Assembly (NCBI GenBank): GCA_029204045.2
Contig: CM055066.1
Coordinates: 51,709,991 to 51,773,990 of the forward strand
Origin: Tillandsia leiboldiana
Lineage: Eukaryota; Streptophyta; Magnoliopsida; Poales; Bromeliaceae
Reading direction: 5' to 3'
Length of the DNA stretch: 64,000 nucleotides
Shown here: positions 34,976 to 46,447 of the stretch, piece after piece
How positions within the stretch are numbered: the stretch's first letter is position 1
Layout: every line of letters starts with the position of its first letter
Program-made: the position numbers and the translations under genes
Notes under the pieces: model-generated
The model's input: the letters and a program-made list of their open reading frames with translations, nothing else
The model's database searches: none
Told to the model about the DNA's origin: nothing

Positions 34976-35670
34976 GGGGTGTTTGGTTCCTCGGAAAATC
35001 ATGGAAAATTGTTTTCCGGGAGAAACAATCTTTTTTTTTTTTCCATGGAACGAATAAGAAGTACGAAAAACGAAATCAAAGACGATCACAAAGCAAACAA
35101 ATCTCAAATGCACGACACAGATTTACGTGAAAAAACTCTTTGCAGAATTTTTTTTTTTGAAAAAAGTGAATATAATAATGTTTCATTTTTTCTTTTTCAA
35201 ATTATTTTTTCAAAATTTGTCGTCGCGCCATCGGAAACATAAAATTGAGATGATTTCTAATTTCGAGGCACATCTAACACTACTTTTTGTTAGATGTGAC
35301 TCAAAATCAGAATCGCTTCGATATTATGATTCAGGTTCGCCGACGGCTTCGCGGTGCGATGAGAAGTTTTGTGGATGTCTGTGGTGGAAGCGAAGGGCTC
35401 GGGCCGCTAGGGAAAAATCCTAATTTCTCTTTTATTTGCACTAGAGTGAGATCGAGCGATTGTACGAAGTAGAACTCTTGTATTCCCTCTTTTCTACATA
35501 GTGAAAACTCTCCTCTTTCGCCCGTGATTTTTTTCCTGCAAAGGGTTTCCACGTAAATCTGTGTGTTAATTCTCTGTCGTGCAATTTTGGTTTTACTTTT
35601 CTGTCGTGATCGCCAATTGATTTTGTTTAGTTTGTGCGCTCGTTGCTAACACTTTTTATAGGAACCAAAT
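34976..35670. mobile_element. Possible TIR element in the SQD1 leader intron
   Basis: The left end gggggtgtttggttcctcgg and the right end ataggaaccaaatgg are short inverted matches (tttggttcc against ggaaccaaa). Sequences gaaaattgttttccggg (left) and gaaaactgttttctgg (right, about 35695) also resemble each other. Boundaries and target duplication are not resolved, so this is tentative. Confidence 0.35.
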
Positions 35671-36284
35671 GGACGGAAAATACTTTTCAGGCCAGAAAAC
35701 TGTTTTCTGGAATAGTTTTCGGGAAGTGAACCTCAAATGCTTTGTATCATAGAATGGATGAGATGCGGCATTAGCTAGAGCAGTTCATTTGCGCGCCTGA
35801 TTTCTCGCTCCTCTAGGAACCATTTCCTCTTTGTTATGTGTTTTAGTTTTTTTCGATGTTGATTGGAAGAGAAACTCGATCTATGGATGATGGAAATCTA
35901 GGGATTCACAGTAAAAATGTCGATGATGGAAACACTTGCATTTTTGTGCGGAGCTTGTGAATCTAATTGATTCACGTGAGGGATATTGATTCGAAGATTC
36001 CTAAATTAGGCGTAACCTTTCTATGAGGCTGTTTTTCCAGACACACCCTTCTCTATTGTTAGTTTTTGCTTGCGCCGTGCGTGTCGAAAGACTTGTCACG
36101 TAAAATCGTTTTCTCTAATTTAATCTGAAGTCCAGTTGAATCTCATGCGATCGCATTATATTGCACGTAGAATGTAGGCTAGGTTCACGAGTTGAGGTAG
36201 CAGGAAAAGACGAGAGACCATCGTTGCGAGAGTCATTGGAAGCGCATGCCTCGTATTATCTCTCTCTTCCTCCGTGCTACTAAC

Positions 36285-36668
36285 TAGGGGTGTCAACGAG
36301 CCGAACACGAGCAAGCTAGGGTCGGCTTGTGTTCGAATAAACGAGCCGAACACGAGCTGGCTCGTTTAAATATCGAGCTGAAAAATTTGGCTCGTGTTCG
36401 GCTCGTTTATTAACGAGCCGAACACGAGCTGGCTCGCGAACAACAAGTTTGATTTTCATTCCTACTATTAGGTTTTAAGTCGGCTCGTGTTCGGCTTGTT
36501 TATTAACGAGCCGAACACAAGCTGGCTCGCGAACAATAAGTTTGATTTTCATTCCTACTATTAGGTATAAAGTTAAAAGAAAATTAAAATTTTAAAATTT
36601 TAATCTAATAATTAAAATTCACAAAAAATTAATAGCTTAAAAAAATTAATGGCTTAAAATCTAAATAG

Positions 36669-36712
<44 letters not shown>

Positions 36713-36891
36713 GCTGTTATCGAGCCGAACACGAACGAGCTAACCCCAGCTTGTGTTCGGCTCGTTTATTAAACGAGCTGAAAAATTCGGCTCGTGTTCG
36801 GCTCGTTTACTAAACGAGCGATCCGATCTTGAGCTCATTTCGAGCCGAACACGAGCTGGCTCGCGAACAGCGAGCTGAATTGCCACCCCTA
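36285..36891. mobile_element. 607-bp hAT-type MITE with 8-bp target duplication
   Basis: The element runs from TAGGGGTGTCAACGAGC to GCTGAATTGCCACCCCTA; its ends are inverted repeats of the hAT type. The 8-bp duplication CTACTAAC flanks it at 36277-36284 and 36892-36899. The interior is packed with copies of gagccgaacacgagc in both orientations, plus a repeated caagtttgattttcattcct-actatt module (about 36448 and 36540) and a (TA)n run. No transposase frame is present. Confidence 0.9.
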
Positions 36892-37495
36892 CTACTAACT
36901 ATGCGGAACTGACTTGCTTTTAATTAGTTTCGAGTTTTGCACGTCTAGCTTAGTTAGCAAATCAAGCTATATCGTGAATTGACCGTTGCTACTATGTTTC
37001 TGTCCATTTCCCTTTCTCCGAAAATGGCATGAATTTGAGACCTCGCGCAGAGATTGCTGCTTGTTAGTTTAGTTCAGTTATGTGCTCTACTATCAACGGT
37101 GCGGTCTCAAGTTTTGTGTTCATTGCTATAGATACGATCTAGACCCTGATCCGATCATCCAATTAAATCTTTTTTAAAAATATTATGAATGGTTTCAATT
37201 ATGTCATAGATACACTGTCCTAGTCCTCTTTTAATACAGCTTTTCTGAAACAGACGTGTTCTGGTGCCTATCGAATTGATACCTGTAGCTTATGAATCTT
37301 CTTTTCATATAACTTCGTATATTTTTTCTACTTAATATTTCATGCATCTTTAGAATGTTGCTTGTTGTATCGAAGGTGTTTTTGTCTACGATTTCTTTTT
37401 TTTTCTTTTCTCATTAAATATTAACTTTTATACTCTGGTTTTGTAGGTCAAAATCTACTATGCAGTGGTAAAAAACAACGAAAACAGGATTACGG

Positions 37496-39378
37496 ATGGC
37501 TCATTTGGTCTCTACCAGCTCTATTTACAATCCATCTCCGACGACTACTAAACTCAACTTCAAGTCGCTAAACCGATGTCCACTCACCCAAACCTCTCTC
37601 CCCGTCCGAACCTTAAGATCGTCTCACACGGCCCTCAGATCATATCAGAAAAAACCGCTAAAACGTTCCGTTACTTACGCCACCGCCACCATAAGCCAAA
37701 ACATTGGAAATAAAGCGGATTCCGGAAATGAACTCCACATTCCAACGGACTCATCTTCGAAACCCAAAAAGGTAATGGTCATCGGTGGGGACGGCTATTG
37801 CGGGTGGGCCACCGCCCTCCACCTCTCCAACAAAGGCTATGAAGTTGCCGTTCTCGATAATCTTATCCGCCGCCTCTTCGACCACCAGCTCGGCCTCGAC
37901 TCCCTCACCCCGATCTCCTCCATCCAGAACCGAATCCGCCGGTGGAAGTCTCTCACCGGCAAATCAATTAATCTCTACATTGGCGACATATGCGATTTTG
38001 AGTTCCTTTCCGAGTCATTCAAGTCTTTCGAGCCCGACGCAGTTGTCCACTTCGGCGAGCAAAGATCTGCGCCTTACTCCATGATCGATCGGTCGAGAGC
38101 CATCTTCACTCAACACAACAACGTAATCGGAACCCTGAATGTTTTATTCGCCATTAAAGAATTCAGAGAAGAGTGTCACCTGGTTAAGCTTGGCACGATG
38201 GGAGAGTACGGCACTCCGAATATAGATATCGAGGAAGGATATATTACTATAACTCATAACGGGAGAACGGATACGTTGCCGTATCCGAAGCAAGCGAGTT
38301 CATTTTACCATTTGAGTAAAGTGCACGACTCTCATAATATAGCATTTACGTGCAAGGCGTGGGGGATAAGAGCCACGGATTTGAACCAAGGAGTGGTTTA
38401 TGGAGTTCGCACCGATGAAACCGAGATGCATGAAGAGCTCTCCAATAGATTCGATTATGATGGCGTCTTTGGGACGGCATTGAATAGGTTTTGTGTTCAG
38501 GCGGCTGTAGGACACCCGCTTACAGTATACGGCAAGGGCGGTCAGGTATGATTTACCAATCATAACTCTATTGTAATAGTAATAACCTAGGCCTGAACTC
38601 TCCAAGTTATTTGATTTCACCCAAAATCTCCCAAGTTCTTCGAATTTTCCTCTACAGTTGATCCGCTTTTCTTAAAATCTGTATCAAACGGATTCGAAAT
38701 TGGGTTTGGAACTTGCACCGTCGGGATTCCTCTTCGATAATGAAAACTCTCCTTAAGTAACTTGGTTGCATATATCAAACATAATTTCACTTCATGGTGG
38801 CAACATAACTTGTTCGCCGCGATCTGTTTCTCGTTTCTTTGGAGGGTATGCTTGGATTGAACTTTCGGATTTCGTAGATTCTGCTAAATGTGATTTGAGC
38901 CTTTTCGTTTTGTGAATCATTTTTTAAATATGTTCTCTACTCTTAGTAAATCTTCTTGTTCGTAAACTTAACGCAGACGCGAGGATATTTAGATATCAGA
39001 GACACAGTTCAGTGCGTCGAGCTCGCGATCGCCAACCCAGCCAAAGCAGGCGAGTTCAGGGTCTTCAACCAGTTCACCGAGCAATTCTCCGTCAACGAGC
39101 TCGCAAGACTCGTCACGAAAGCCGGAACGAAGCTCGGGCTCGACGTTCAAGCCGTGTCGGTCCCGAATCCTCGGGTGGAAGCCGAAGAACACTACTACAA
39201 CGCGAAGCACACCAAGCTCATCGAGCTCGGCCTCGTCCCGCACCTGCTCTCCGACTCCCTCCTCGATTCGCTCCTCAATTTCGCGATCAAGTACAAGGAC
39301 CGAGTCGACACTGCTCAAATAATGCCTACTGTCTCGTGGAAGAAGATCGGCGCCAAACCGAAGACCGTCGCGCTTTAG
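37496..39378 (+). CDS. SQD1: UDP-sulfoquinovose synthase, chloroplastic
   Basis: Makes UDP-sulfoquinovose from UDP-glucose and sulfite, the head-group donor for the thylakoid lipid SQDG; it acts in the plastid stroma. Exons 37496-38545 and 38977-39378 (cag|gtatga, then acgcag|acg), phase 0, 483 aa, close to the known plant enzyme. The first about 85 residues are a Ser/Thr-rich transit peptide. Next comes a short-chain dehydrogenase fold: NAD-binding KKVMVIGGDGYCGWATALHL near aa 93, GDICDFEFL, the VVHFGEQRSAPYSMID segment, LGTMGEYGTPNIDIEEGYI with the active-site Thr, and the Y-x3-K pair in FYHLSKVHDSHN near aa 272. Exon 2 gives TRGYLDIRDTVQCVELAI and a conserved EEHYYNAKHTKLIELGL. Intact. Two P1BS motifs upstream suggest phosphate-starvation control. 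Confidence 0.97.
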
Positions 39379-40255
39379 CTGTTCAAACTTACTTATATTA
39401 AGTGATTACTATGTTGCCAATCAGATAGTTGGCATAGTATCCATTGTAATTTGTGAGGCTAGGCTCAACTTCTTTTTTCTTTTTATTTTTTATCATAAGA
39501 GATCATGGTAAACATTAAACACTTTCTAATAATTTTGTTAGGATTTTTTCTTTCTCACTCTACATGTTGTGTTTTGAAACATGTTATATATGTTGTGTTG
39601 TGTTATGTTTCTTTTTTTTTAAATTCGGAGATAGTTTAATTTTTGACATTTAATCTTTTTTAATTTATCTAAATTTGAATCTGCAAATTAGAATCCGAAT
39701 TTTTGTCATGGATAATGAAATTAGTTTAGAAAAACTTATTGATGTCAAAATTAGCTCGGTAAAAATATGACCATTTCATAAATAATTTATAATATTTTTT
39801 AAAAGAAAAAAATGAAGAATATTGTGTATGAATAGTTGATATACTTTATTCGTATTATAATAAAAAAAAATAGGAAGGGAAAAAATTATAAAACCCACTC
39901 ATTTAACTTCGGGTCGGGTCTAGATCTGAATACTTAAAGTTACTAATATATCCATCGAATCTATTTGAGCGGTTCTAAATAATGACTATCCATATACTAC
40001 CCGCTTAAAATCGAATACGAGCCAGGTATAGATTAGGTCTAGATTGAATACAGATATTCATATGCATATATTTTGTATTGGCTGTAGACAAATTATACTT
40101 AGTATACTAGCACACCAGTCATGAAAAAGCTATCATATTTCATTGAGTATATCAGATATTTCATCGGGTTCGGATTTGAGTCCGGATTTAAAAACTATTT
40201 CATACTCTGCCCATTAAAAATTTATATTCGTGTGAAGAAGTTGGTATAAATATAA
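39379..40255. other. SQD1 3' UTR and AT-rich spacer
   Basis: The first about 250 bases are probably SQD1 3' UTR. The rest contains degenerate gaatacagat/tcggatttgag-type simple text but no gene or bounded element that I can support. Confidence 0.5.
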
Positions 40256-40661
40256 GGCTAAATTAAAAAAAATTCTCTGTAATATTCCGTTTTTTTTACT
40301 TTGCCCACTTTCTTTTGAAAGCCTATATTTTGCCCCCTCCTAATTACCGAAATATGCATTTACCCTCCGCCATCACGATTCCGTGAGTGAGCCGTCAGTT
40401 TTTTTAAAAATATTATTGGATTACCCAAAATACCAATCAAAAATGGCGGGAAATAAGTCTAAACCCCTTTCTCTTTTCTCTATTACCTTTTTCACTCTAA
40501 TATAAGATAAGGACATTTTCGTCAATTTACCTCCTCCGTTAACGCCGTTGCCCCCTAAAGACAATTCGGTAATTACGATAGGACAAAATGTAAGCTTTTA
40601 AAAGACAGTGAAGCAAAGTGAAAAAGCAGAATATTACAAAAATATTTTATGTAATTTAGCC
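40256..40661. mobile_element. Mutator-like MITE (copy 1), 9-bp target duplication
   Basis: It starts GGCTAAATTA and ends ttatgtaatttagcc, forming inverted ends with copy 2 at 44977. The 9-bp duplication taaatataa flanks both sides. Interior blocks (tttactttgccca...; ccgtgagtgagccgtcag; cggtaattacgat) match copy 2. It has no coding capacity. Confidence 0.85.
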
Positions 40662-41084
40662 TAAATATAAAGTATTGGAACTCGTATCCAAAATTTTAAT
40701 AGGTAAATTTTTTTACCCATAAATTATCTATTTTTAATCAAGTTCGGATCGGATACGAAATATCGAATATTTTGAACAGCTTTATGTGTTTAAATAGAGA
40801 GAGGACCAGGTATCAGACTATGTCTCGTATACTTTTGAAAGCATAGAGGTCTCCGATTTTATAAATTATTTTCGATGATGAGTTATTCGATTTGACGATC
40901 GACTCCATTAAGTTGATCTATATTATTAGAATTATTTAGAAATTAAATTTTATAATTTTTCGATATTATTTACTAAGTGATTAAAAAATTTAAAAATTTA
41001 CTATTTTAACGGCCGATGCGGCACGTCTGTAAGTTAAACGGTGTAGAACAATCTAAATTAGAGTAAGATCAATACTTCCGATTT

Positions 41085-41900
41085 GAAATTTGAATTTTTA
41101 TTACTATTTTTTATAAGATTTTTATTTTCAACTATTCATTTTGGAATTACTAGTTCACTAGGCAAACGAAGCCAAAAAATTTAAAAAATTGATTTTTAAA
41201 TAGTTCCAGTATTATATATCAAATCTAACGAAACCGATCGCCGAATCAGACGTCCGTCATTGAAAACAATTTATAAGCACGGAGTTTTTTATCACTATTT
41301 TTTATAAAATTTTTATTTTCAGCCGTTCATTTTAAGACTAGATGTTGACTAGACAAACAAAATTAAAAAATTATAAAATTTAGATTTTTAAATAGTTATA
41401 ATATTGTAGATCAAATTTAATGAAACTGATCGTCGAATCGAATATTCCATTAGTAAAAACAACTTATACGCACAAAATTTTTTTAATCACTATTTTTATA
41501 AAATTTTTATTTTTAGCCGTGTATTTTAAGGCTACTCATTAATTAGGCAAATAAAGTCAAAAAATTATGAAATTTGATTTCTAAATAGTTTTAATATTGT
41601 AGATCAAATCTACCGAAATCGATCGCCGAATCGAATATCCCATCATTAAAAATAATTAATAAGTGCGGAGACTTTTATGACTATTTTTTATGAAATTTTT
41701 ATTTTCAGTCGTGCATTTTAAAATTACTTATTTATTAGGTAAATAAAATTATAAAATTATAAAATTTAATTTTTAAATACCTTCAAATATTATAAATCGA
41801 AAGTAACAGATCATCAAATCGAATATTTCAATATTTTTAGCCATTAATTTTGAGGTTACTCAAAAAAATAATAAAATTTAATTTTTTAAATAGTTCGAAT
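41085..41900. repeat. Degenerate tandem array, unit about 180-200 bp, 4-5 copies
   Basis: The block atcactattttttataaaat-ttttattttcagccgt-cattttaagactac recurs at about 41099, 41289, 41487 and 41668, with a decayed copy near 41830. Each copy is followed by aggcaaac-aaagtcaaaaaatt and then by aatcgaatatcc-type text. It looks like a local satellite. The downstream text near 41960 (agggactatccacaaatttt) is the reverse complement of text near 10372, so part of it may come from a dispersed element. Confidence 0.7.
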
Positions 41901-42099
41901 TAGATGAAATCTAACAAGCCAAAAATCACAAAAAGCGCGGAGTACTTAAAATCAATATCATAATAGAACAGGGACTATCCACAAATTTTACCATTGGGGT
42001 AGTAGTAGGTGGATATTATGTGAAGGAAAAGAGATCTCCTCTTCTTCGTCTTCGTCTTCGTCTTCGTCTCTCTCGATCTCTCGATCTCGAGCGTGGGAA

Positions 42100-44729
42100 A
42101 TGGCGGAGGCGAAGGGTGGGGTGGTGAAGCACGTGCTCCTCGCCAAGTTCAAGGATGAGGTCACTCCGGAGAAGGTGGAGGATCTGATCAAGGGATACGC
42201 CAACCTCGTCGCCCTCGTCGAACCCATGAAGGCCTTTCACTGGTAATTCCCGCATTTCCTAATTTTTCTCCTCTTTTTGGTGCAATTATTACTCTTTTTC
42301 ATCGATTCGAACCAGTTTTGTGACCTGGGTCTCTGGGGTTGGTGGAGAATCCCATATGTTTGATGCGGGTTTGCGCTTAAGGTGTTTGTTTAATTGATTG
42401 ATTGATTGATGAACAATGGTTACTTTAATTTTTACTCTCTTTTTTTTTGTACAATTATTACTCATTTTCATGGATTTGAACCAGGTTTGTAACATGGGTT
42501 TTGTTCAAAATCGCAAAAAATTGAGATGTTTTGTTTAGGTGCAAACAGTAGGGATCTTTTTAGTGGTTTAGTTTAGCTCTATAATCGGATCGTTGGTGCT
42601 AACTATTAATTTCAATAGCTCGAGCTGTCAGAAATACGCAACCAATTCAGTTACAGCTGTATAGATACAGCGCTCACGGATTTAGATTGTGACTCGGTCC
42701 AATCTCGCCTTCCGTTACTGGAAAGGATGTTGGCCGTTTTAAACCGACAATAACTCGCCCCACCCCACTCCACCCACCCAAAGTACTTGCACAAATTTGC
42801 AGCATGCGAGAATCAAATCCGTGACTTATGGCTCTAATACCATTTGTCGTATCGTTGATGCTAATCATTAATCCCAAAAGCTTGAGCTTGTTAGAATTAC
42901 ATAACCAATTCACTTAAAACGTACACACACAGCGTCCACAAATTTCGATTGTGACTCGGCCCAACCTAGCCTCCTGTCGTTGGATAGTATGCAGGCCCAT
43001 TTAAACCGACAATACTCTCCCCACCAAAGCACTTGCACAAATTCACAGTATGCGGGAATCAAACCAGTGACTTTTGACTCTAATACCATTTGTCGTATCG
43101 TTGATGCTAACCACTAATCCAAAAAGCTTGAGTTGTTAGAATTACACAACCAATTCACTTATTAAAACGTACACACACAACATTCATAGGTCTCGATTGT
43201 GACTCGGCCCAATCTGGCCTTCCGTCACTGGATAGAATGCTGGCCCCTTGCCCCCTCCTTCCCAAGCGTTTGCACAAATTCGCAGCATGCGAAAATCAAA
43301 CTCATGACTTCTGGCTTTAATACCACTTGTTGGATCGTTAGCGCTAACCATTAATTCCAAAAATTCGAGCTATTAGAATTACACAATCAATTCATTTAAA
43401 GTGTACACACAGCGCCTATGGGTCTCGATTGTGATTTGGTCCAACCAGCCTCACACCACTTCAAACATGACTCGACCCAATCAGCCTCACGCCATTTCAA
43501 ATATAATTCGGCCCAACCTAACCTCCCGTCACATGGCAGAATGCTGGTTCTTTTAAGCCAACATATTCGACAACCAAGTTGTTCTAAAGATGTTGTTGTA
43601 CAAAGATGCTGTGATCTTTCTAACTGCAGTGGTGTGCAATTCACCCAATGTTGGTTTCGAACAGGATTGTGAAACATTCTGAAAGAACTCGAAAGAATTC
43701 AATAAGATGGTCGCCAGTTCAATCAATAGAATCAAAGCCGACAGTAGAAACAGTTTGCTTCTGCTATTCTGATTTCGAGGGAATTTGGCAGCTCGACTGA
43801 TAAAATTAGCTCATTATCTCCGTGGTTTTGGTGCGCATATTCGATAAAAACTATTCTGAACTTTTGGTGATTGGCAGTCGATTTCTCTCACTTTGCTATT
43901 CTTGTCTATTTTCTAGCTACCGAGAGCCTCGACCTTGATAATATGCCTTATCTGATATATCAAATCATTTGTTTTCAATCCCTGCATGGTGAGAGAAAAC
44001 TTAAATTTACAAACTTCTTTCTCATTGTAACGTTCTCGCCCGCATTCGCATTCGCATTCTTTTTCGTATGCAAATTGGTCTTCTGACTAGTTTTATTTGC
44101 GAGCTACTTCATTACCTACTTAATGTAATCGAAATGTATAGATTATCGTGTGTGCGGTAGAGGTTCCTTCGTCTTACATTTTCTTGGATAAGTATGTGCT
44201 TTTCCGCGTCAAATAGTAAGGTGGGTAGTGAAATAATTAAAGAGGCACCTTAACGGGATGATCGATCGATCGATCACCTTCCGAGAATTCTGTCAGTTTA
44301 CGAGGAGCGTTTAATGAAGTGTTGTTTCAGTAAAGCTGTTAGGGGAGCCACCTCTCGATGATTCTTTTTCATTGAAATTCCATCTTGTTAGCTTCTCCTC
44401 GCAGCTAAAGCAAAAACTTCAAATCAGAGCTTCTGTCTTTGGACCGCAAAATTTCATTTCTGCCGAACTTTTCCGTACACGGCATCATAACTTTTCTCTT
44501 TAGCTGATATGAATGCGCGGCAATTATAAACGGCAGGGGAAGAGACGTGAGCATCGAGAACCTGCATCAAGGATTCACCCATGTGTTCGAGTCGACCTTC
44601 GAAAGCGTCGAAGGAATCGCGGAGTATGTTGCGCACCCGGCCCACGTCGAGTTCGCTGATCAGTTCCTTCCTGCGCTCGAGAAGGTCATCGTTATCGATT
44701 ACAAACCAACTGCAACCCCTCAGCAGTAG
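42100..44729 (+). CDS. HS1: Stress-response A/B barrel (Dabb) protein, HS1-like
   Basis: Small dimeric alpha/beta-barrel protein of the Dabb family, similar to Arabidopsis heat-stable protein HS1 (At3g17210). Exons 42100-42242 and 44537-44729 (cactg|gtaatt, then cggcag|ggg) give 111 aa. Family features are the N-terminal VVKHVLLAKFKDEVTPEKVEDLI strand-helix, the conserved F-x-W-G-x-D segment formed across the junction (AFHW + GRDVSIENLHQGFTHVFESTF), and the C-terminal YVAHPAHVEFADQFLPALEKVIVIDY. The 2.3-kb intron is mostly a TRIM-like tandem array. The encoded protein looks intact; its role beyond stress or antimicrobial reports for the family is not known. Confidence 0.94.
42585..43562 (-). 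mobile_element. Tandem array of TRIM-like elements in the HS1 intron
   Basis: Four LTR-like blocks alternate with three short internal blocks. Each LTR-like block begins tgt(c/t)g(t/g)atcgttgatgctaa and most end in accgaca or agccaaca: about 42585-42750, 42847-43010, 43090-43245 (end eroded) and 43329-43562. Internal blocks (about 80-95 bp) start with a pyrimidine-rich tract next to the LTR end and finish with ggctctaataccatt, one mismatch from the complement of the initiator-Met tRNA primer site TGGTATCAGAGC. On the - strand this is LTR-PBS-internal-PPT-LTR repeated head to tail, as in tandem TRIMs. A further fragment of the family lies at about 58085-58145. Confidence 0.72.
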
Positions 44730-44976
44730 GCAAAATCAACGAGGCGAGCGAACGACGAGGTGGAGATCGAGATTGTTCGCGCCCAATATCAGAACTTGTT
44801 TGTGGGAAATTGTGATTTTGTACTCCAATTTGTAAGAATAAAGTTTTGAGGGTTTGATAGCTAAAGTTGAAAGTTCAGGAACTTGTTTATAAAATAGCTA
44901 AAGTTTAGGAGTCTCTGTGCATGCTTTCTAGGCTGCATTTGGTTCAAGTATAAATTAGAACTGCTTATTTTAAAAA

Positions 44977-45372
44977 GGCTAAATTACATAAAACCTCCCT
45001 CTAATATCTGGCTTTTCTACTTTACCTCTCTGTTTTTTAAAAGTCGACAATCTGCCCCCTCGTAATTACTGAAATGTCTTTAAGGGGCAACGCCGTTAAC
45101 GGAGGAAGTAAAATGATCATTATGCCCTTATCTTATATTGGAGAGAGAGCGAGAGAGAATACCTTTTAACTTGTTTTCCATCATTCATTGAGGATATTTT
45201 GGGTATATTCAAAAAAAAAATTCAAAAACTTGACGGTTCACTCACGGTTTCGTGATGGCGGAGGGTAACTGTATATTTCGGTAATTATAAGGGGGCAGAT
45301 TGTCGATTTTTAAAAGACAGGAGGGTAAAGTGAAAAAGCGGGATGTTAGAGAGGGTTTTATGTAATTTAGCC
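44977..45372. mobile_element. Mutator-like MITE (copy 2), 9-bp target duplication
   Basis: Ends GGCTAAATTACATAAAACC and ggttttatgtaatttagcc are a perfect inverted pair of at least 18 bp. The 9-bp duplication ttttaaaaa flanks it (44968-44976, 45373-45381). The interior carries ggggcaacgccgttaacgga and a gtttcgtgatggcggagggta block, matching copy 1 in the opposite order. Confidence 0.9.
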
Positions 45373-45828
45373 TTTTAAAAATATAAGTTCAGAAATAAAC
45401 AGGAATAAGATTAATTTTGCGTTTCGATAAAAATTCAATTGTTTCGGAGAATAAGAAAAATAATGTTTGGATAGTTAAATTAGAATAGTAAAAATAAAAA
45501 TAATTATAATTTTAAAATAATAATATTTTATCTAATTAATTAATATAAAATATTAATTAAATAATAATTTAATTTATTTAATTAATTATTGTTAAATAAT
45601 TTTAAATGTTAATTGATAAAACGATTAATAATAATGAATATTATTAATAAATAATTTAATAATTTAATAAATTAATTAGATTAGTTAAATATTAAATTAA
45701 ATTAATTAAAGAATTAATATAATTATTAAAATTATATTTATTATTAATTAAATTTATCTTTGAGTGGGAATAAGCTGTAAGCTTGTTTCCGAAAAAAAAA
45801 AAGTTGTAGCAGTAGTTTCAGTCTTATA
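45373..45828. other. AT-rich spacer
   Basis: Very AT-rich low-complexity sequence built from aattaatt and taataa text. No gene or bounded element seen. Confidence 0.6.
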
Positions 45829-46299
45829 GGTATCGTTTGGTAACGGAATAAGCCAGAACTAGCTATTCTGGGGATAGGTATAAAGTACGGAACAAGAGTG
45901 AAAAAGCGTTTGGTTCGGTTCCAGGGATAAGAGATTTTGTGTTTGGTATGAGAATGAGGAATAAGAAGAATAAAGAGGTTGTGATGATGAGAGTGTATTG
46001 GGAAGGAAAAGAGAGAGAGGAGAGAGAGGGATTTGTGATGATGAGAGTGTATTGGGAAGGAAAAAAGAGAAAGGAGAGAGAGGGATTTGTGATGATGAGA
46101 GTGTATTGGGAAGAGAGAAAGGAGGGGAGGAGGGGTAGTTTGGTAAAAAAAAAAAATTATAAAATAATAGGTAAGAACTGTTGTTTCAGCTTATTCTGCT
46201 TGTACTAGAACTACTGTACCGAATAATTCTTGGTGCGTTTGGTACAATAAAGAGGATAAATCTCTTATTCTCTGTTCTAGCCCCGAAACAAACGGTGCC
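45829..46299. mobile_element. PIF/Tourist-like MITE (copy 1) with internal 54-bp triple repeat
   Basis: It begins ggtatcgtttggtaacgg and ends cccgaaacaaacggtgcc, imperfect inverted ends, flanked by ATA on both sides. A 54-bp unit (gtgatgatgagagtgtattg...) is repeated three times from 45981, 46035 and 46089. A highly similar copy lies at 53909-54362. It sits 150 bases upstream of the PPR start codon and so forms part of that promoter region. Confidence 0.8.
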
Positions 46300-46447
46300 A
46301 TAAGCTGTTTAGGGGTTAATTTCAGAGGGAGGTATTGTTGAGGGGTCTCCGCGCGTTTTTTGCCCTTCCTTTCACTACTCCCTCTCTTAAAACCCTAATA
46401 ACCGAACAACAAGTCGAAGACGAAGACGAAGAAGAAGAAGAGGTGAA

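Larger units (their letters stand above)
34391..37495 (+). other. SQD1 5' leader with a long leader intron carrying two insertions
   Basis: The CT-rich leader begins near 34389. The sequence tttgtag|gtcaaaatc at 37440-37455 is a good acceptor, placing the last leader exon at about 37447-37495, directly before the SQD1 ATG. The donor is not certain (candidates near 34600-34740). The intron contains a possible terminal-inverted-repeat element (about 34976-35670) and a hAT MITE (36285-36891). No other gene is seen. Confidence 0.5.

Noticed and set aside
44581..44835. 84-codon frame overlapping HS1 exon 2
   Set aside because: It is a shadow frame; the Dabb-family reading in the other frame is strongly conserved.
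45939..46208. 89-codon + strand frame with repeated VMMRVYWEG units
   Set aside because: It is the translation of a 54-bp non-coding repeat inside a MITE (45829-46299). The related frame at 53913-54206 is likewise inside the second copy. No start context or family match.
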